Below are positions 1 through 8,649 of a DNA stretch of 40,813 nt, piece by piece. The notes below the pieces were generated by a model that was given only the letters and a program-made list of their open reading frames with translations, made no database searches and had not been told where the DNA came from. Source of the stretch: CAJXZP01 sp964195485. Its GTDB lineage: Bacteria; Bacteroidota; Bacteroidia; Flavobacteriales_G; Salibacteraceae. Position 1 is the stretch's first letter. Each line of letters starts with the position of its first letter. The position numbers and the translations under genes were made by a program. Where the stretch lies: contig CAXMPG010000023.1 in the NCBI GenBank assembly GCA_964195485.1, forward strand, positions 1 through 40,813, read 5' to 3'.

Positions 1-51
1 ATTGGCTAGAATAGCGCCATAAATAGAAATTTTTGAACCTTTTGCCGACAT
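1..51 (-). CDS. Cation diffusion facilitator transporter, N-terminal fragment (cut by window edge)
   Basis: Reading the minus strand from the ATG at 49-51 gives 17 uninterrupted codons to the window edge, MSAKGSKISIYGAILAN. This matches the usual cytoplasmic start of Bacteroidota CDF-family metal/proton antiporters, which run Ser-Lys-Gly-Ser-Lys-x-x-Ile-Tyr-x-Ala-Ile just before the first membrane helix. Family members export divalent metals such as zinc or iron across the inner membrane. The call rests only on this short N-terminus. The gene diverges from the dehydratase gene at 188, and the 136 bases between them must hold both promoters. Confidence 0.5.
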   Translation of the reverse strand, partial: MSAKGSKISIYGAILAN

Positions 52-150
52 AAAATTATGAGTTTTCACAAATAAACATTCTTATGGTATACTTTCAACA
101 AATAATTTGGAACATTCTTTAAATATTATACCCTAAATCACAATAACTAA

Positions 151-158
151 TATCTTTG
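151..158 (+). promoter_or_regulatory. -7 promoter element TATCTTTG before the dehydratase gene
   Basis: TATCTTTG is an exact match to the Bacteroidota -7 consensus TAnnTTTG and lies 29 bases before the TTG start at 188. No good TTG -33 element is seen at the usual spacing. The position supports the TTG start chosen for the downstream gene. Confidence 0.45.
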
Positions 159-187
159 ACCGCCTAACAATAAACAACAATTAAACA

Positions 188-2062
188 TTGAAAACATTTA
201 TAAATTTCGAATCCAATGCTCCGAAATGGATAATTTTCAGCATTGATATTTTCATCTTTATTTTCTCTTTAGGAATTTCATTTTTATTGCGTTTCAACTT
301 TGAAATTCCAAAAAATGAGACAGATTCCTTTATCAATGCATATCTTACTATTTTAGGTGTTCGGATATTTATTTCCTATTTATTCAAAACCTATAGTGGA
401 GTAATTAGACACACTAATATTCAAGATCTACAAAAACTTTATCTTGCAGTAACTGCAGGTACAGCTTTAATTGTTGCACTTAATATTGGCTCCTACATTT
501 TAATTGGAAAATACATTTTACCATTCTCCGTAGTAATTATTGAATACCTTTTAACTTTCTTTTTAATTGCTTCTGTTCGGACAGTCATAAAAATGATTTT
601 TCAAGAAATTACCTCCTCCTCTACAGAGAAAGTTAGGGTGGTTATTTATGGAGCCGGGCATAACGGACTTACTACTAAACAAGCACTTGACCGTGTTAAT
701 GATAAAAGATACAACGTAATTGCGTTTATTGATTCCAGTCCGAGTAAGCAAGGCAAACTATTGGAAGGAGTAAAAATATTCTCAGATGAGGATATGGAAA
801 GAGTGTTGATGGAAAAATATCCAAAAACATTAATTATTGCGGTCCAGAATTTAGATAAAGCAAGGAAAGCTGAAATTATTGAAATTGCGTTACAATACAA
901 TATTAAGGTTCAGATTATTCCTCCAGTTACCGATTGGATTAATGGAGAATTGAGTTCAAAACAAATTAAAACGGTTAAGATTGAAGAACTCTTAGGGAGA
1001 AAACCAATTGTTTTAAATCAAGACAAGATTAAAAGTCAAATTAAGGGTAAAGTTGTTTTAGTAACTGGAGCAGCTGGCTCTATTGGTTCTGGATTGGTTG
1101 CTCAAATTGCCAAGTATTACCCATCAAAAATTGTGATGTTGGATCAGGCTGAAACTCCGCTATATGACTTAGAGCTTCACATGAAATCTGAACATGGCGA
1201 ATTGATGACCGAGATTGTGATTGGTGATATTCGAGATGAAGTAAGAATGCGAAATCTTTTTGAGGAATTCAAGCCTAATTTCGTGTACCACGCAGCAGCT
1301 TATAAACACGTGCCTATGATGGAAGATAATCCGTCAGAAGCTATTCGAGCGAATGTGCATGGCACAAAAACAATAGCAGATTTATCGGAGGAGTTTGGAG
1401 TAGAGAAATTTGTAATGATTTCTACCGATAAAGCGGTAAACCCTACTAATGTAATGGGAGCTACTAAGCGAATTGCAGAGATTTACACCCAAGCTAAAAA
1501 CACCACGAGTAAAACTAAATACATTACAACGCGCTGTGGAAATGTATGGGGTTCTAACGGTGCTGTTATTCCTATTTTTAGACGACAAATTGAGGCTGGT
1601 GGTCCAATTACCGTTACACATCCAGAAATTACACGTTTCTTTATGACCATACCGGAAGCTTGTCAATTGGTACTGGAAGCAGGTATGATGGGAGAAGGCG
1701 GTGAGATTTTCATTTTTGATATGGGAGAATCTGTGAAGATTGTTTCTTTAGCCGAGAAAATGATAAAGCTATCTGGTCTTACTTTAGGAAAAGATATTGA
1801 AATTAAGTACAGTGGATTAAGACCTGGTGAGAAACTTTACGAAGAGCTTTTAGCTAACGAAGAAACCACCCTAAAAACACACCATTCGCAAATTATGGTA
1901 GCCGAAGTAAGAGAATCTGAATACGAAGCTGTTTCCAAACAAATTCAAGATTTAATTGCTTTATATGATAGTCAAGACAATTTCAAAATTGTGGGGCATA
2001 TGAAATCAATTGTACCAGAATATTTGAGTAAAAACTCGATTTATTCAAAGTTGGATAAATAG
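188..2062 (+). CDS. Membrane-bound nucleotide-sugar 4,6-dehydratase (FlaA1/WbpM/CapD family)
   Basis: This 624-residue protein has hydrophobic helices in about residues 13-140, a first nucleotide-binding-like domain (about 148-250), and a C-terminal extended SDR domain. The NAD-binding glycine motif TGAAGSIG is at 293-300. Family members convert UDP-GlcNAc-type sugars to 4-keto-6-deoxy sugars at the inner membrane for capsule, O-antigen or glycan synthesis. The SDR catalytic motif has Met423 where most SDRs have Tyr, followed by Lys427 (MGATK). This is the Ser-Met-Lys arrangement known from WbpM-type dehydratases, so it is not a defect. The start is TTG, chosen because the protein begins normally for the family and a -7 box lies just upstream. 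No other polysaccharide genes adjoin it; the sugar transferase at 12012 is 10 kb away. Confidence 0.9.
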   Translation: MKTFINFESNAPKWIIFSIDIFIFIFSLGISFLLRFNFEIPKNETDSFINAYLTILGVRIFISYLFKTYSGVIRHTNIQDLQKLYLAVTAGTALIVALNIGSYILIGKYILPFSVVIIEYLLTFFLIASVRTVIKMIFQEITSSSTEKVRVVIYGAGHNGLTTKQALDRVNDKRYNVIAFIDSSPSKQGKLLEGVKIFSDEDMERVLMEKYPKTLIIAVQNLDKARKAEIIEIALQYNIKVQIIPPVTDWINGELSSKQIKTVKIEELLGRKPIVLNQDKIKSQIKGKVVLVTGAAGSIGSGLVAQIAKYYPSKIVMLDQAETPLYDLELHMKSEHGELMTEIVIGDIRDEVRMRNLFEEFKPNFVYHAAAYKHVPMMEDNPSEAIRANVHGTKTIADLSEEFGVEKFVMISTDKAVNPTNVMGATKRIAEIYTQAKNTTSKTKYITTRCGNVWGSNGAVIPIFRRQIEAGGPITVTHPEITRFFMTIPEACQLVLEAGMMGEGGEIFIFDMGESVKIVSLAEKMIKLSGLTLGKDIEIKYSGLRPGEKLYEELLANEETTLKTHHSQIMVAEVRESEYEAVSKQIQDLIALYDSQDNFKIVGHMKSIVPEYLSKNSIYSKLDK

Positions 2063-2125
2063 GTTCAAGTTTCAAATGTGAAGTTTACAAAATGTAACTT
2101 CTAACTAATCATCAACTTCATTAAC

Positions 2126-2539
2126 ATGAAATTTTTCTCTCCTATAGATATTAGATTTAGAGATTTAGATGCGCTTGCACACGTAAATAATGTGGTTTAT
2201 TTAAGCTATGTGGAGCAAGCTCGTGTTCGCTACTTTGATGCCGTTTTTGGGCTACGACATGATTGGGATCAATGGGGTGTTTTATTAGCACGTACAGAAA
2301 TCAACTATTTACAGCCATTACTTTTTAAAGATGTAGCTCGATGTGAAATAGAGTGTGTGGCTATCGGCACAAAAAGCTTAGAATTTCATTTTATCATCTT
2401 CAAAACGGTAGATGGAAAAGATGTTGAAATTGCAAGTGGCGTAAATATTTTGGTTTGCTTTAGTCATGCTGAAAATAAAAGCATTGAAGTTCCAACGGTA
2501 TGGAAAACTGCTATTGAAAAATTCGAAGACGGAGAATAA
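2126..2539 (+). CDS. Acyl-CoA thioesterase, 4HBT hotdog fold (YbgC/FadM-like)
   Basis: The 137-residue protein is the normal size for a single hotdog domain. The N-terminus RFRDLDALAHVNNVVYLSYVE is the family signature: Asp15 matches the catalytic Asp of YbgC-type enzymes, and His19-Val-Asn-Asn leads into the central helix. Such enzymes hydrolyse short- to long-chain acyl-CoA thioesters in the cytoplasm, and the exact substrate cannot be read from sequence. It lies 63 bases after the dehydratase and 27 bases before xseA on the same strand, so co-transcription with xseAB is likely. Confidence 0.85.
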   Translation: MKFFSPIDIRFRDLDALAHVNNVVYLSYVEQARVRYFDAVFGLRHDWDQWGVLLARTEINYLQPLLFKDVARCEIECVAIGTKSLEFHFIIFKTVDGKDVEIASGVNILVCFSHAENKSIEVPTVWKTAIEKFEDGE

Positions 2540-2566
2540 TTCTTCCATAATATTGAAAAAATCACT

Positions 2567-3880
2567 GTGAAATCTCACTCACTTTTAGAACTATCTCAAA
2601 GCGTTGAACGCGTGATTGCACGTACGTTTAATTCTACGTATTGGGTACGCGCGGAGATTTCAAAACTAAACTTCTATCCTAAAAGTGGTCATTGCTACCC
2701 AGAGCTAGTAGAAAAACAAAGTGGAAAAGTAATGGCTGAAATTCGCTCTACCATATGGCGAAACACTTTTCAAAGGCTGTTGATTAAATTTAAATCACAA
2801 ACGGGAGAAGACTTGAAAGAAGGAATGAAAATTCTATTTTCTGTCCAAGTTAAATATTCTCCTACCCACGGAATATCCTTAAACATTGTGGATATTGACC
2901 CTTCATTTACCATGGGTGAAATAGCGAAGGAAAAAAAGCAAGCTATTGAGACTCTCCATAAAGAAGGCATATTCAATCAAAACCATAATTTAAAGTTTCC
3001 GTATTTTCCACAAAGACTAGCCATAATATCGGTATCCACTAGTAAGGGCTATCAAGATTTTCTGGAAACTATAGAAAACAAAGGCGCGCGATTTAATATT
3101 ACCATGCACCTATTTCCCGCAATATTACAAGGAGATGTGGCCGTTAAGAGCATTACAGAGCAACTACAACTCATACAGGAAAGAGTGGCTGATTTTGACT
3201 TAGTATTGATCATTCGTGGTGGCGGTGGTGATGTAGGATTAAATTGTTACAATCACATTGACATGGCTAGAATGGTGGCTACATTCCCTATTCCGGTTAT
3301 TTCGGGTATTGGACACTCTACCAATGAAACCGTAGTTGAAATGGTAGCCAACACTAATAAAATTACTCCAACGGCTGTTGCAGATACGCTGGTAGATATT
3401 TTTAGAGAGCTAGAAAATGGGCTGAAAGATGCACACCATTTAATTCGTAATATTCAGGAAATAAAAGTCGCTCCCCAGTGGCAGCGATTAGTGAATGTCA
3501 TTCGGTTTTTGAAAGCTTCTTCATCAGAACCTTTGAATAATGAGAAAATGCGATTGCAACATTTAACGTCTAATTTAGGACAATCTGCTCAAGTTCTATT
3601 AGCAAAAGAAAACTCTAAACTACGATTAACCATTGCCCACAAACTTCAATACTTAAGTCTTTCTAAAATTAATACCTCCGGTAACAAATTGGATTTTATA
3701 CAGGCTAAACTTCAAATTCTAGACCCTAAAAGTGTGTTGAAAAGAGGTTTTAGTATGACTACTGTAAATGGCAAAACAGTAACTGATATTGAAAACATCA
3801 ATGTTGGTGACCGTATCGATACCGTGTTACATAACGGAACAATTGAAAGTAAAATAATAAAGAAAACATCTCATGAGTAA
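2567..3880 (+). CDS. xseA: Exodeoxyribonuclease VII large subunit
   Basis: The 437-residue protein has the XseA layout: an N-terminal OB fold (about 1-105, with the conserved segment YWVRAEISKLNFYPKSGHCY), a catalytic core containing IRGGGGDVGLN and SGIGHSTNETVVEMVA, a helical region, and a C-terminal segment with LKRGFSMTTVNGK. With XseB it degrades single-stranded DNA in both directions to short oligonucleotides. The start is GTG. The last 8 bases overlap the start of xseB (ATGAGTAA), a typical translational-coupling junction. The usual GHETD motif reads GHSTN here, a variant also expected in Bacteroidota members. Confidence 0.95.
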   Translation: MKSHSLLELSQSVERVIARTFNSTYWVRAEISKLNFYPKSGHCYPELVEKQSGKVMAEIRSTIWRNTFQRLLIKFKSQTGEDLKEGMKILFSVQVKYSPTHGISLNIVDIDPSFTMGEIAKEKKQAIETLHKEGIFNQNHNLKFPYFPQRLAIISVSTSKGYQDFLETIENKGARFNITMHLFPAILQGDVAVKSITEQLQLIQERVADFDLVLIIRGGGGDVGLNCYNHIDMARMVATFPIPVISGIGHSTNETVVEMVANTNKITPTAVADTLVDIFRELENGLKDAHHLIRNIQEIKVAPQWQRLVNVIRFLKASSSEPLNNEKMRLQHLTSNLGQSAQVLLAKENSKLRLTIAHKLQYLSLSKINTSGNKLDFIQAKLQILDPKSVLKRGFSMTTVNGKTVTDIENINVGDRIDTVLHNGTIESKIIKKTSHE

Positions 3881-4073
3881 AGAATTAAAATACGAAGAGG
3901 CTATGCTAGAATTGGAAGCAATTGTAGCAGGAATAGAAGGTGACAAAATTTCTATTGATGAATTATCTACCAAGGTAAAACGCGCTACAGAATTGATTAA
4001 TACATGCAAAACCAAATTGTACAAAACAGAAGAGGATGTTAAAAAGGTATTGGAAGGATTAGGCGATTTATAG
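3873..4073 (+). CDS. xseB: Exodeoxyribonuclease VII small subunit
   Basis: This 66-residue, highly charged helical protein begins KYEEAMLELEAIVAGIEGDKISIDEL, the standard XseB pattern, and has the normal length. Several copies bind each XseA subunit to form the nuclease. The ATG lies inside the end of xseA with an 8-base overlap, which favours a fixed subunit ratio by coupling. Its stop codon is followed within a few bases by a hairpin whose U-tract faces the other strand, so that hairpin serves the convergent gene better than this one. Confidence 0.93.
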   Translation: MSKELKYEEAMLELEAIVAGIEGDKISIDELSTKVKRATELINTCKTKLYKTEEDVKKVLEGLGDL

Positions 4074-4106
4074 AACAAAAAAAAGACCGCTATTTCTAGC
4101 AGTCTT
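4074..4106 (-). terminator. Rho-independent terminator of the Cys/Met PLP gene
   Basis: On the minus strand AAGACTGCT-AGAAAT-AGCGGTCTT forms a 9-bp stem (one G-T wobble) with a 6-base loop. A run of eight T follows. It lies 25 bases past the stop of the gene at 4131-5339 and abuts the xseB stop. Confidence 0.85.
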
Positions 4107-4130
4107 CCTAAGTAATTATAGGTAGATCGG

Positions 4131-5339
4131 TTAAACTAACCCAATCTCTACTAATCGTTTTTTTATCGTTTCATACGTTCTTTCAATATCCATATCTAAA
4201 CCAACAGACATACGTATTAAACCAGGACTTAACCCCATATCACCTTGCTCCTCTTCCGGAATTTCAGATGAAGTACTACTTCCAGGAGCACTAAATAATG
4301 TTTTGTAAAAACCTAGACTAACCGCTAAGTACCCCACATTATCATCTTGCATTCCGTTCATTAGTTTGTACGCATTCTCTTTAGTTAAACAGTCAATTAA
4401 AACCATTCCACCATAACCGTATGCATCATTTCTTTGCGTATTCATCAAATCATACGATGGGTGATTTTTTAAACCTGCATAACGCACTTTAACGCCATCC
4501 GCTTGTAAATGCTCCGCTACATACTGCGCATTTTTACTATGCTGCATCATTCTAATGTGAAGCGTTCTTAAGTTTTTAAGTACCCCAGCAGAACGAACAC
4601 CATCCATCGTTGGACCTAACAACATTGTTGAGCCAGTATTTAAATCCATTAATGAATTGATGAATTCTTCGGTCCCACAAATAGCACCTGCAACTGTATC
4701 ACTAGCTCCATTAATAAATTTAGTTAACGAGTGAACAACCACATCTGCACCAAACTCAAGTGGAGAGAAAATCATTGGAGTAAACGTATTATCTATCACC
4801 AATTTAATTCCGTTCTTATGAGCTAATTCTGCTAATGCAGTAATATTTGCGATTTCCAGTAAAGGATTACTCATCACCTCACAAAAAATCATTTTTGTTT
4901 CTGGAGTAATTGCTTTTTCAACAGCATCTAAATCGGTAATATCAAGTAAAGTAGTATTGACATTAAATTTAGGAAGGTAAAAATGAAATAAAGAATATGT
5001 TCCTCCATATATGGTTTGAGAAGAAACAATATGATCTCCAGATTGGCAAATTTGCATGGCTACATTAGAAATAGCAGCCATACCCGAACCAACAACTTGT
5101 GCTGCTTCTGCTCCTTCCATTTTTGCTAACGCATCAGCTAGGAATTTATTCGTTGGATTCCAGTGACGAGAGTATAAATAACACCCTTCGGTTTCTCCTA
5201 CAAACGTACCTTCCATACTCTCTGCTTTCAGAAAAGTATAGGTTGAACTATCTGTAATTGAAGGATTAACACCTCCAAACTCACCAAAATTTTGCGAATC
5301 TTGTACAGCCGAAGCTGGATCAAATTTCTTTTCAATCAT
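4131..5339 (-). CDS. PLP-dependent trans-sulfuration enzyme (cystathionine gamma-synthase/lyase, methionine gamma-lyase family)
   Basis: The 402-residue protein is a complete member of the Cys/Met metabolism PLP family. It shows YSRHWNPT (56-63), the phosphate-binding loop GSGMAAI (84-90), Tyr111 stacking on PLP, VIDNTF with Asp183, and the Schiff-base lysine in SLTKFINGASD (Lys207). The residue matching the methionine gamma-lyase hallmark cysteine is Gly113 (YGGTY), so cystathionine synthase, cystathionine lyase or O-acetylhomoserine-type activity is at least as likely as methionine lyase. It acts in cytoplasmic sulfur amino acid metabolism. It has its own good promoter and a strong terminator, so it is probably monocistronic. 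Confidence 0.85.
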   Translation of the reverse strand: MIEKKFDPASAVQDSQNFGEFGGVNPSITDSSTYTFLKAESMEGTFVGETEGCYLYSRHWNPTNKFLADALAKMEGAEAAQVVGSGMAAISNVAMQICQSGDHIVSSQTIYGGTYSLFHFYLPKFNVNTTLLDITDLDAVEKAITPETKMIFCEVMSNPLLEIANITALAELAHKNGIKLVIDNTFTPMIFSPLEFGADVVVHSLTKFINGASDTVAGAICGTEEFINSLMDLNTGSTMLLGPTMDGVRSAGVLKNLRTLHIRMMQHSKNAQYVAEHLQADGVKVRYAGLKNHPSYDLMNTQRNDAYGYGGMVLIDCLTKENAYKLMNGMQDDNVGYLAVSLGFYKTLFSAPGSSTSSEIPEEEQGDMGLSPGLIRMSVGLDMDIERTYETIKKRLVEIGLV

Positions 5340-5359
5340 AATTTAGATTTTAATATGTC

Positions 5360-5388
5360 CAAATGTAACATTGAGCAAGGGATAACAA
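5360..5388 (-). promoter_or_regulatory. Promoter TTG-N18-TACATTTG of the Cys/Met PLP gene
   Basis: On the minus strand a TTG (5386-5388) is followed after 18 bases by TACATTTG (5360-5367), an excellent match to the Flavobacteriia consensus TTG-N17-23-TAnnTTTG. The -7 box ends 20 bases before the ATG. The leader is therefore too short for a SAM riboswitch. Confidence 0.7.
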
Positions 5389-5431
5389 GTTGATTTATGT
5401 TAGATTTTTAAAATGAATTAAGACAAATCTG

Positions 5432-5739
5432 CTATTTATTGTGATCGTACTTCCGCGCACCGAATATGAGAATAATTACACCTCCAATAATAGCAGCCAT
5501 TAATATTGCCTCAAAGTAGTGTGAATACCCAAATCCGTTTAACATAAACCCCGCAAGAATTACTATAGTCCCGATTCCAAGTAAACTGTTCCTTGCATAT
5601 GTTGTTAAACCTTCTACATCTACATTTTTCTTCTTCTCGTAGACATCTTATTGTACCCTGCTAATAGGTTTGGATATCCTTTTACCAGAAGTCCCATAAT
5701 GATAAATAACAATCCAATTCCTAATGCTTGTACTTCCAT
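5432..5739 (-). pseudogene. DUF3784-like small membrane protein, interrupted by a -1 frameshift
   Basis: Starting at ATG 5737-5739, frame 1 encodes MEVQALGIGLLFIIMGLLVK, then GYPNLLAGYNKMSTRRRKM and a stop at 5620-5622. A second minus-strand frame continues directly with EKKKNVDVEGLTTYARNSLL, then two hydrophobic helices and a stop at 5432-5434. Joined, they give a three-helix protein of about 102 residues like DUF3784 family members, in which an N-terminal helix is followed by AGYN and a KKNVDVEGL-type segment. The total is 308 bases, one short of a multiple of three. A single-base deletion near 5625-5640 explains the break. Family function is unknown. Confidence 0.7.
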
Positions 5740-5806
5740 ATATCAATTATATTTATAATTTTAACCATACATTTTTACTTTAGTTACTCCAACAATTACA
5801 AAATAA

Positions 5807-6895
5807 ATGAAGTGGTTACTTTTTATTTTCGTCCTATTATCTTTAGGCTCTTGCAGCGTAAATAGCTCTTCTAATACCAATGATACATACATTGCTAGAG
5901 ATTCTATACAATTGGATATAACCGATTTCAATTTCCCGAATACTACTATACGAGCACTCGAGGTTTTAAATGATTCTACGGTTTGGTTTGCCGGTTCTAA
6001 CGGTTATTGGGGCTACACTCTTGATAACGGAAAAAACTGGACATCCAATCAATTTGAACTAGATTCTATTATTCCTGAGTTTCGGTCTATTTCTGTGAAC
6101 AGTAATGGTGATGTCTTTCTGGTGAGCATTCTCAAACCTGCCGCAATTTATAAATCATCTAATATGGGGACTACTTGGAATAGGGTCTATACAGATACCG
6201 ATACCAACGCATTTTTTGATGCAATTGCTTTTTTTGATAATCAAAATGGCATCCTTTTAGGTGATGCCATTAAAAACTGCTTTCATGTAGCTATCACAAA
6301 TGATGGAGGGAATACTTGGAAGAGAATAAACTGTGCAGACCTTCCTCCTGCTTTAGCCAATGAAAATCCTTTTGCGGCTAGCAATACCAATATTGCAGTA
6401 GTTGGAAGCCATGCTTGGTTTGGTACAGGAGGCCAATCAAGTTCAAGAGTGTATCATACGCCCAATTATGGAGAAACTTGGGAGGTATTTGATACGCCTA
6501 TGGCCAATGGAGGGGTAATGACAGGTATTTACTCTATTCATTTTTATGATTCCTTAAACGGATTGATTTCAGGTGGAGACTGGGATAATGTAGATGATGT
6601 TAACGGTTCATTTTCGTATACCAGTGACGGAGGTAAAACTTGGTCTACGGATACCCAAACAGATGGTTTTTCTTCTTGTATTCAATTCATACCTCAAACT
6701 CAAGGACAAGAATTATTTAAACTAAAAGGCCGAGCAAGAGGAGGGAATTCCTCCATGGGGTTTTCAAGTAACCATGGAAAAACGTGGCAAAACTTTACAA
6801 ACACTAATTATTTGAGCGTTCAATTCTATTCCAAAAATAAAGCTTGGATTTCGGGTAAAGAAAAAATTGGAAGAGTGATGATTTACAAATATTAA
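5807..6895 (+). CDS. Lipoprotein with Asp-box (BNR/sortilin-like) beta-propeller repeats
   Basis: The 362-residue protein starts with a lipoprotein signal ending LGSC (Cys16). At least four Asp-box motifs are visible: NDGGNTWKR, NYGETWEVF, SDGGKTWST and NHGKTWQNF. Together with VWFAGSNGYWG and similar strands they indicate a beta-propeller of the YCF48/sialidase-like type. It should sit lipid-anchored in the envelope. Asp-box propellers bind many ligands, so no substrate can be given. Its stop overlaps the stop of the convergent gene by 4 bases, so it has no room for its own terminator. Confidence 0.8.
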   Translation: MKWLLFIFVLLSLGSCSVNSSSNTNDTYIARDSIQLDITDFNFPNTTIRALEVLNDSTVWFAGSNGYWGYTLDNGKNWTSNQFELDSIIPEFRSISVNSNGDVFLVSILKPAAIYKSSNMGTTWNRVYTDTDTNAFFDAIAFFDNQNGILLGDAIKNCFHVAITNDGGNTWKRINCADLPPALANENPFAASNTNIAVVGSHAWFGTGGQSSSRVYHTPNYGETWEVFDTPMANGGVMTGIYSIHFYDSLNGLISGGDWDNVDDVNGSFSYTSDGGKTWSTDTQTDGFSSCIQFIPQTQGQELFKLKGRARGGNSSMGFSSNHGKTWQNFTNTNYLSVQFYSKNKAWISGKEKIGRVMIYKY

Positions 6896-8643
6896 TCCAC
6901 AAGAATAGAAACAATTTTATCTCTCACTTCATCAGAAGCGGCATAAAAAGCCTTTCCGCCAGCTTGGTCAAAAGTACCTCCACCACCTTTCACGTTGTTG
7001 ATACTTTCTTTAAATATTTCCTTACCTAAGTTGTTATCATATACAGATATTGTAACGTCAACATACGCAAAGTAAACACCTGAAATACTGCCTCCTTTAC
7101 GAGAGGATGCTCTAACTTTAATTACATAATCCGCTCCAACTGACTGGTCATCAAAATCAAAACCTTTACTAGAAAGACTTTCCTTAATTTGAGGCTCAAT
7201 CAATTTAACATCTAAACTTTCCCCAAAATTGTTTTCTTGTGCTTCTATGTAAATGGTACTGGGTTCTACTATCACTTTAAAAGAAGCCTTTGGAAGGTCT
7301 TTATTCTTTAATAAATTGGTCACATATACAGAGGTATCATTGGTCAAAAATTGTTTTAGGTTGACCGTTGAAACAATGACTTGATTTTTATACTCTCCGC
7401 TAATTTTTTTTACGTCACATGTTGCAACACCCTCTTTATCCGTTAAAGTAGAACAATACACCACTCCGCTATTACTATTAGAAAACTGTACTGGAACTCC
7501 TTCTTTAAAATCGCCATTTACAGTCACTTTTGCCACCAATTCTTTATTTAATCCTAGACCTGATTTTCCAGATGCACCAACGGTGTGCGATGTGATTTCC
7601 ATTAGTTCTAATAGCTTCAAGTTCTTAATGTCTTGAGGAATTACCCTTATGCTATTACTGATTAATTCTGCTTCCGTAATTTGAGAGGTATTTCTACCTA
7701 ATACTCTATTCGACTTCACATCCACAATGGAACTTTTCACAACAATGTTTTCCCCTTCATAAAGATAAACACCATTGATTATGTAACCTGTTGTAGGCAT
7801 TTCTTCGGGTAAAGATTGCTCCATAGCCTTTGACAGTTTGTAAGAGAAGTCAGAAGTAAAACCGGTTTGCTCATACGTAAAACTTGTCATTTTAATACTT
7901 CTATGATTATCCCCTTGAGATTTCATTAATCCGTTAGCGATAATAAACCCTAAGTCATCAATACTCATTCTTCTATCCGATTGAATACCTAGCATTAATG
8001 TATGGAAATCAGAATTTAGCTCATTCACTTCCTCCACTCTAACATCTAAAGAAGTGGTTGCGCCAATGGCCATTAATACTTTTTGTGATTCGTCAATTTC
8101 AAAAAACTTATTGTAAGCCCCAAGCCCATTTTTAAAAGCATTTTGGAGGTTACCACCTTCTAGTAATTGCGCACTTTGAGTTATAATATTACTTATATCC
8201 GATATGTTTTTTCCGATTTCAGAACGGTAATATTCTATCATCTTCATTTTACTTACATACGCAATGGCATATGCCTTTTTATTTTTTTTGTCGTAAAACG
8301 ATTCGGTTTTAAGCCCAACTAACTTTAAGTCAGATTCAGATGTTGTTTTCTGATTAAAATAGTCGTCAATTTCACCATTGAAATCAGAAACCTTGGAAGT
8401 ACTCACACTTTTTACTTGAACCCTAACACTTTGAACTAATTGCGACTTTGCCGCATCAACCATCTGCTTGAGTTCTTCATCAATATACTTTTTGTTCACA
8501 TCAGAGGTTTCAGAAAACCCAACTAAATAACTGTTAGAGGGGTAATTTTGTGACCTATAATCTGACGATGTCCAATCTGGCTCTTGCGCTTGCGCAAACA
8601 TCCCAGTACCTAGAAATAAAATAAAAAGTGTGAGCTTCTTCAT
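6892..8643 (-). CDS. Exported LPP20-like protein with Ig-like segment, partner of the CsgG-like protein
   Basis: The 583-residue protein has a cleavable signal peptide (MKKLTLFILFLGTGMFAQAQ). Residues about 35-140 read like an LPP20 domain: LVGFSE, long helices with a run of Val/Ser, then YDKKNKKAYAIAYVSK. A helical stretch follows. Residues about 360-430 look like a bacterial Ig-like (invasin-type) domain with GVPVQFSN and TDKEGVATC. The C-terminus (about 450-583) repeats an alpha/beta pattern with YVDVTISVYDNN. The gene starts 6 bases after the CsgG-like gene, so the two are co-translated. LPP20 and CsgG-type proteins also occur together in other envelope systems such as the Vibrio FlgO/FlgP/FlgT set. 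Role here is inferred only as an envelope assembly or secretion accessory. Confidence 0.6.
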   Translation of the reverse strand: MKKLTLFILFLGTGMFAQAQEPDWTSSDYRSQNYPSNSYLVGFSETSDVNKKYIDEELKQMVDAAKSQLVQSVRVQVKSVSTSKVSDFNGEIDDYFNQKTTSESDLKLVGLKTESFYDKKNKKAYAIAYVSKMKMIEYYRSEIGKNISDISNIITQSAQLLEGGNLQNAFKNGLGAYNKFFEIDESQKVLMAIGATTSLDVRVEEVNELNSDFHTLMLGIQSDRRMSIDDLGFIIANGLMKSQGDNHRSIKMTSFTYEQTGFTSDFSYKLSKAMEQSLPEEMPTTGYIINGVYLYEGENIVVKSSIVDVKSNRVLGRNTSQITEAELISNSIRVIPQDIKNLKLLELMEITSHTVGASGKSGLGLNKELVAKVTVNGDFKEGVPVQFSNSNSGVVYCSTLTDKEGVATCDVKKISGEYKNQVIVSTVNLKQFLTNDTSVYVTNLLKNKDLPKASFKVIVEPSTIYIEAQENNFGESLDVKLIEPQIKESLSSKGFDFDDQSVGADYVIKVRASSRKGGSISGVYFAYVDVTISVYDNNLGKEIFKESINNVKGGGGTFDQAGGKAFYAASDEVRDKIVSILVD

Positions 8644-8649
8644 GTTTGT

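Noticed and set aside
2080..2101. Hairpin GAAGTTTACA-AAA-TGTAACTTC after the dehydratase gene
   Set aside because: The stem has a bulge and no T-tract follows, and the next gene is only 63 bases away on the same strand. Too weak for a terminator.
5340..5400. SAM riboswitch before the Cys/Met PLP gene
   Set aside because: The promoter -7 box ends 20 bases before the ATG, leaving no room for an aptamer.
5625..5640. Programmed -1 frameshift in the DUF3784 gene
   Set aside because: The site does not form an X-XXY-YYZ slippery heptamer with good re-pairing, and no downstream stem was seen. A mutation or sequencing error is simpler.
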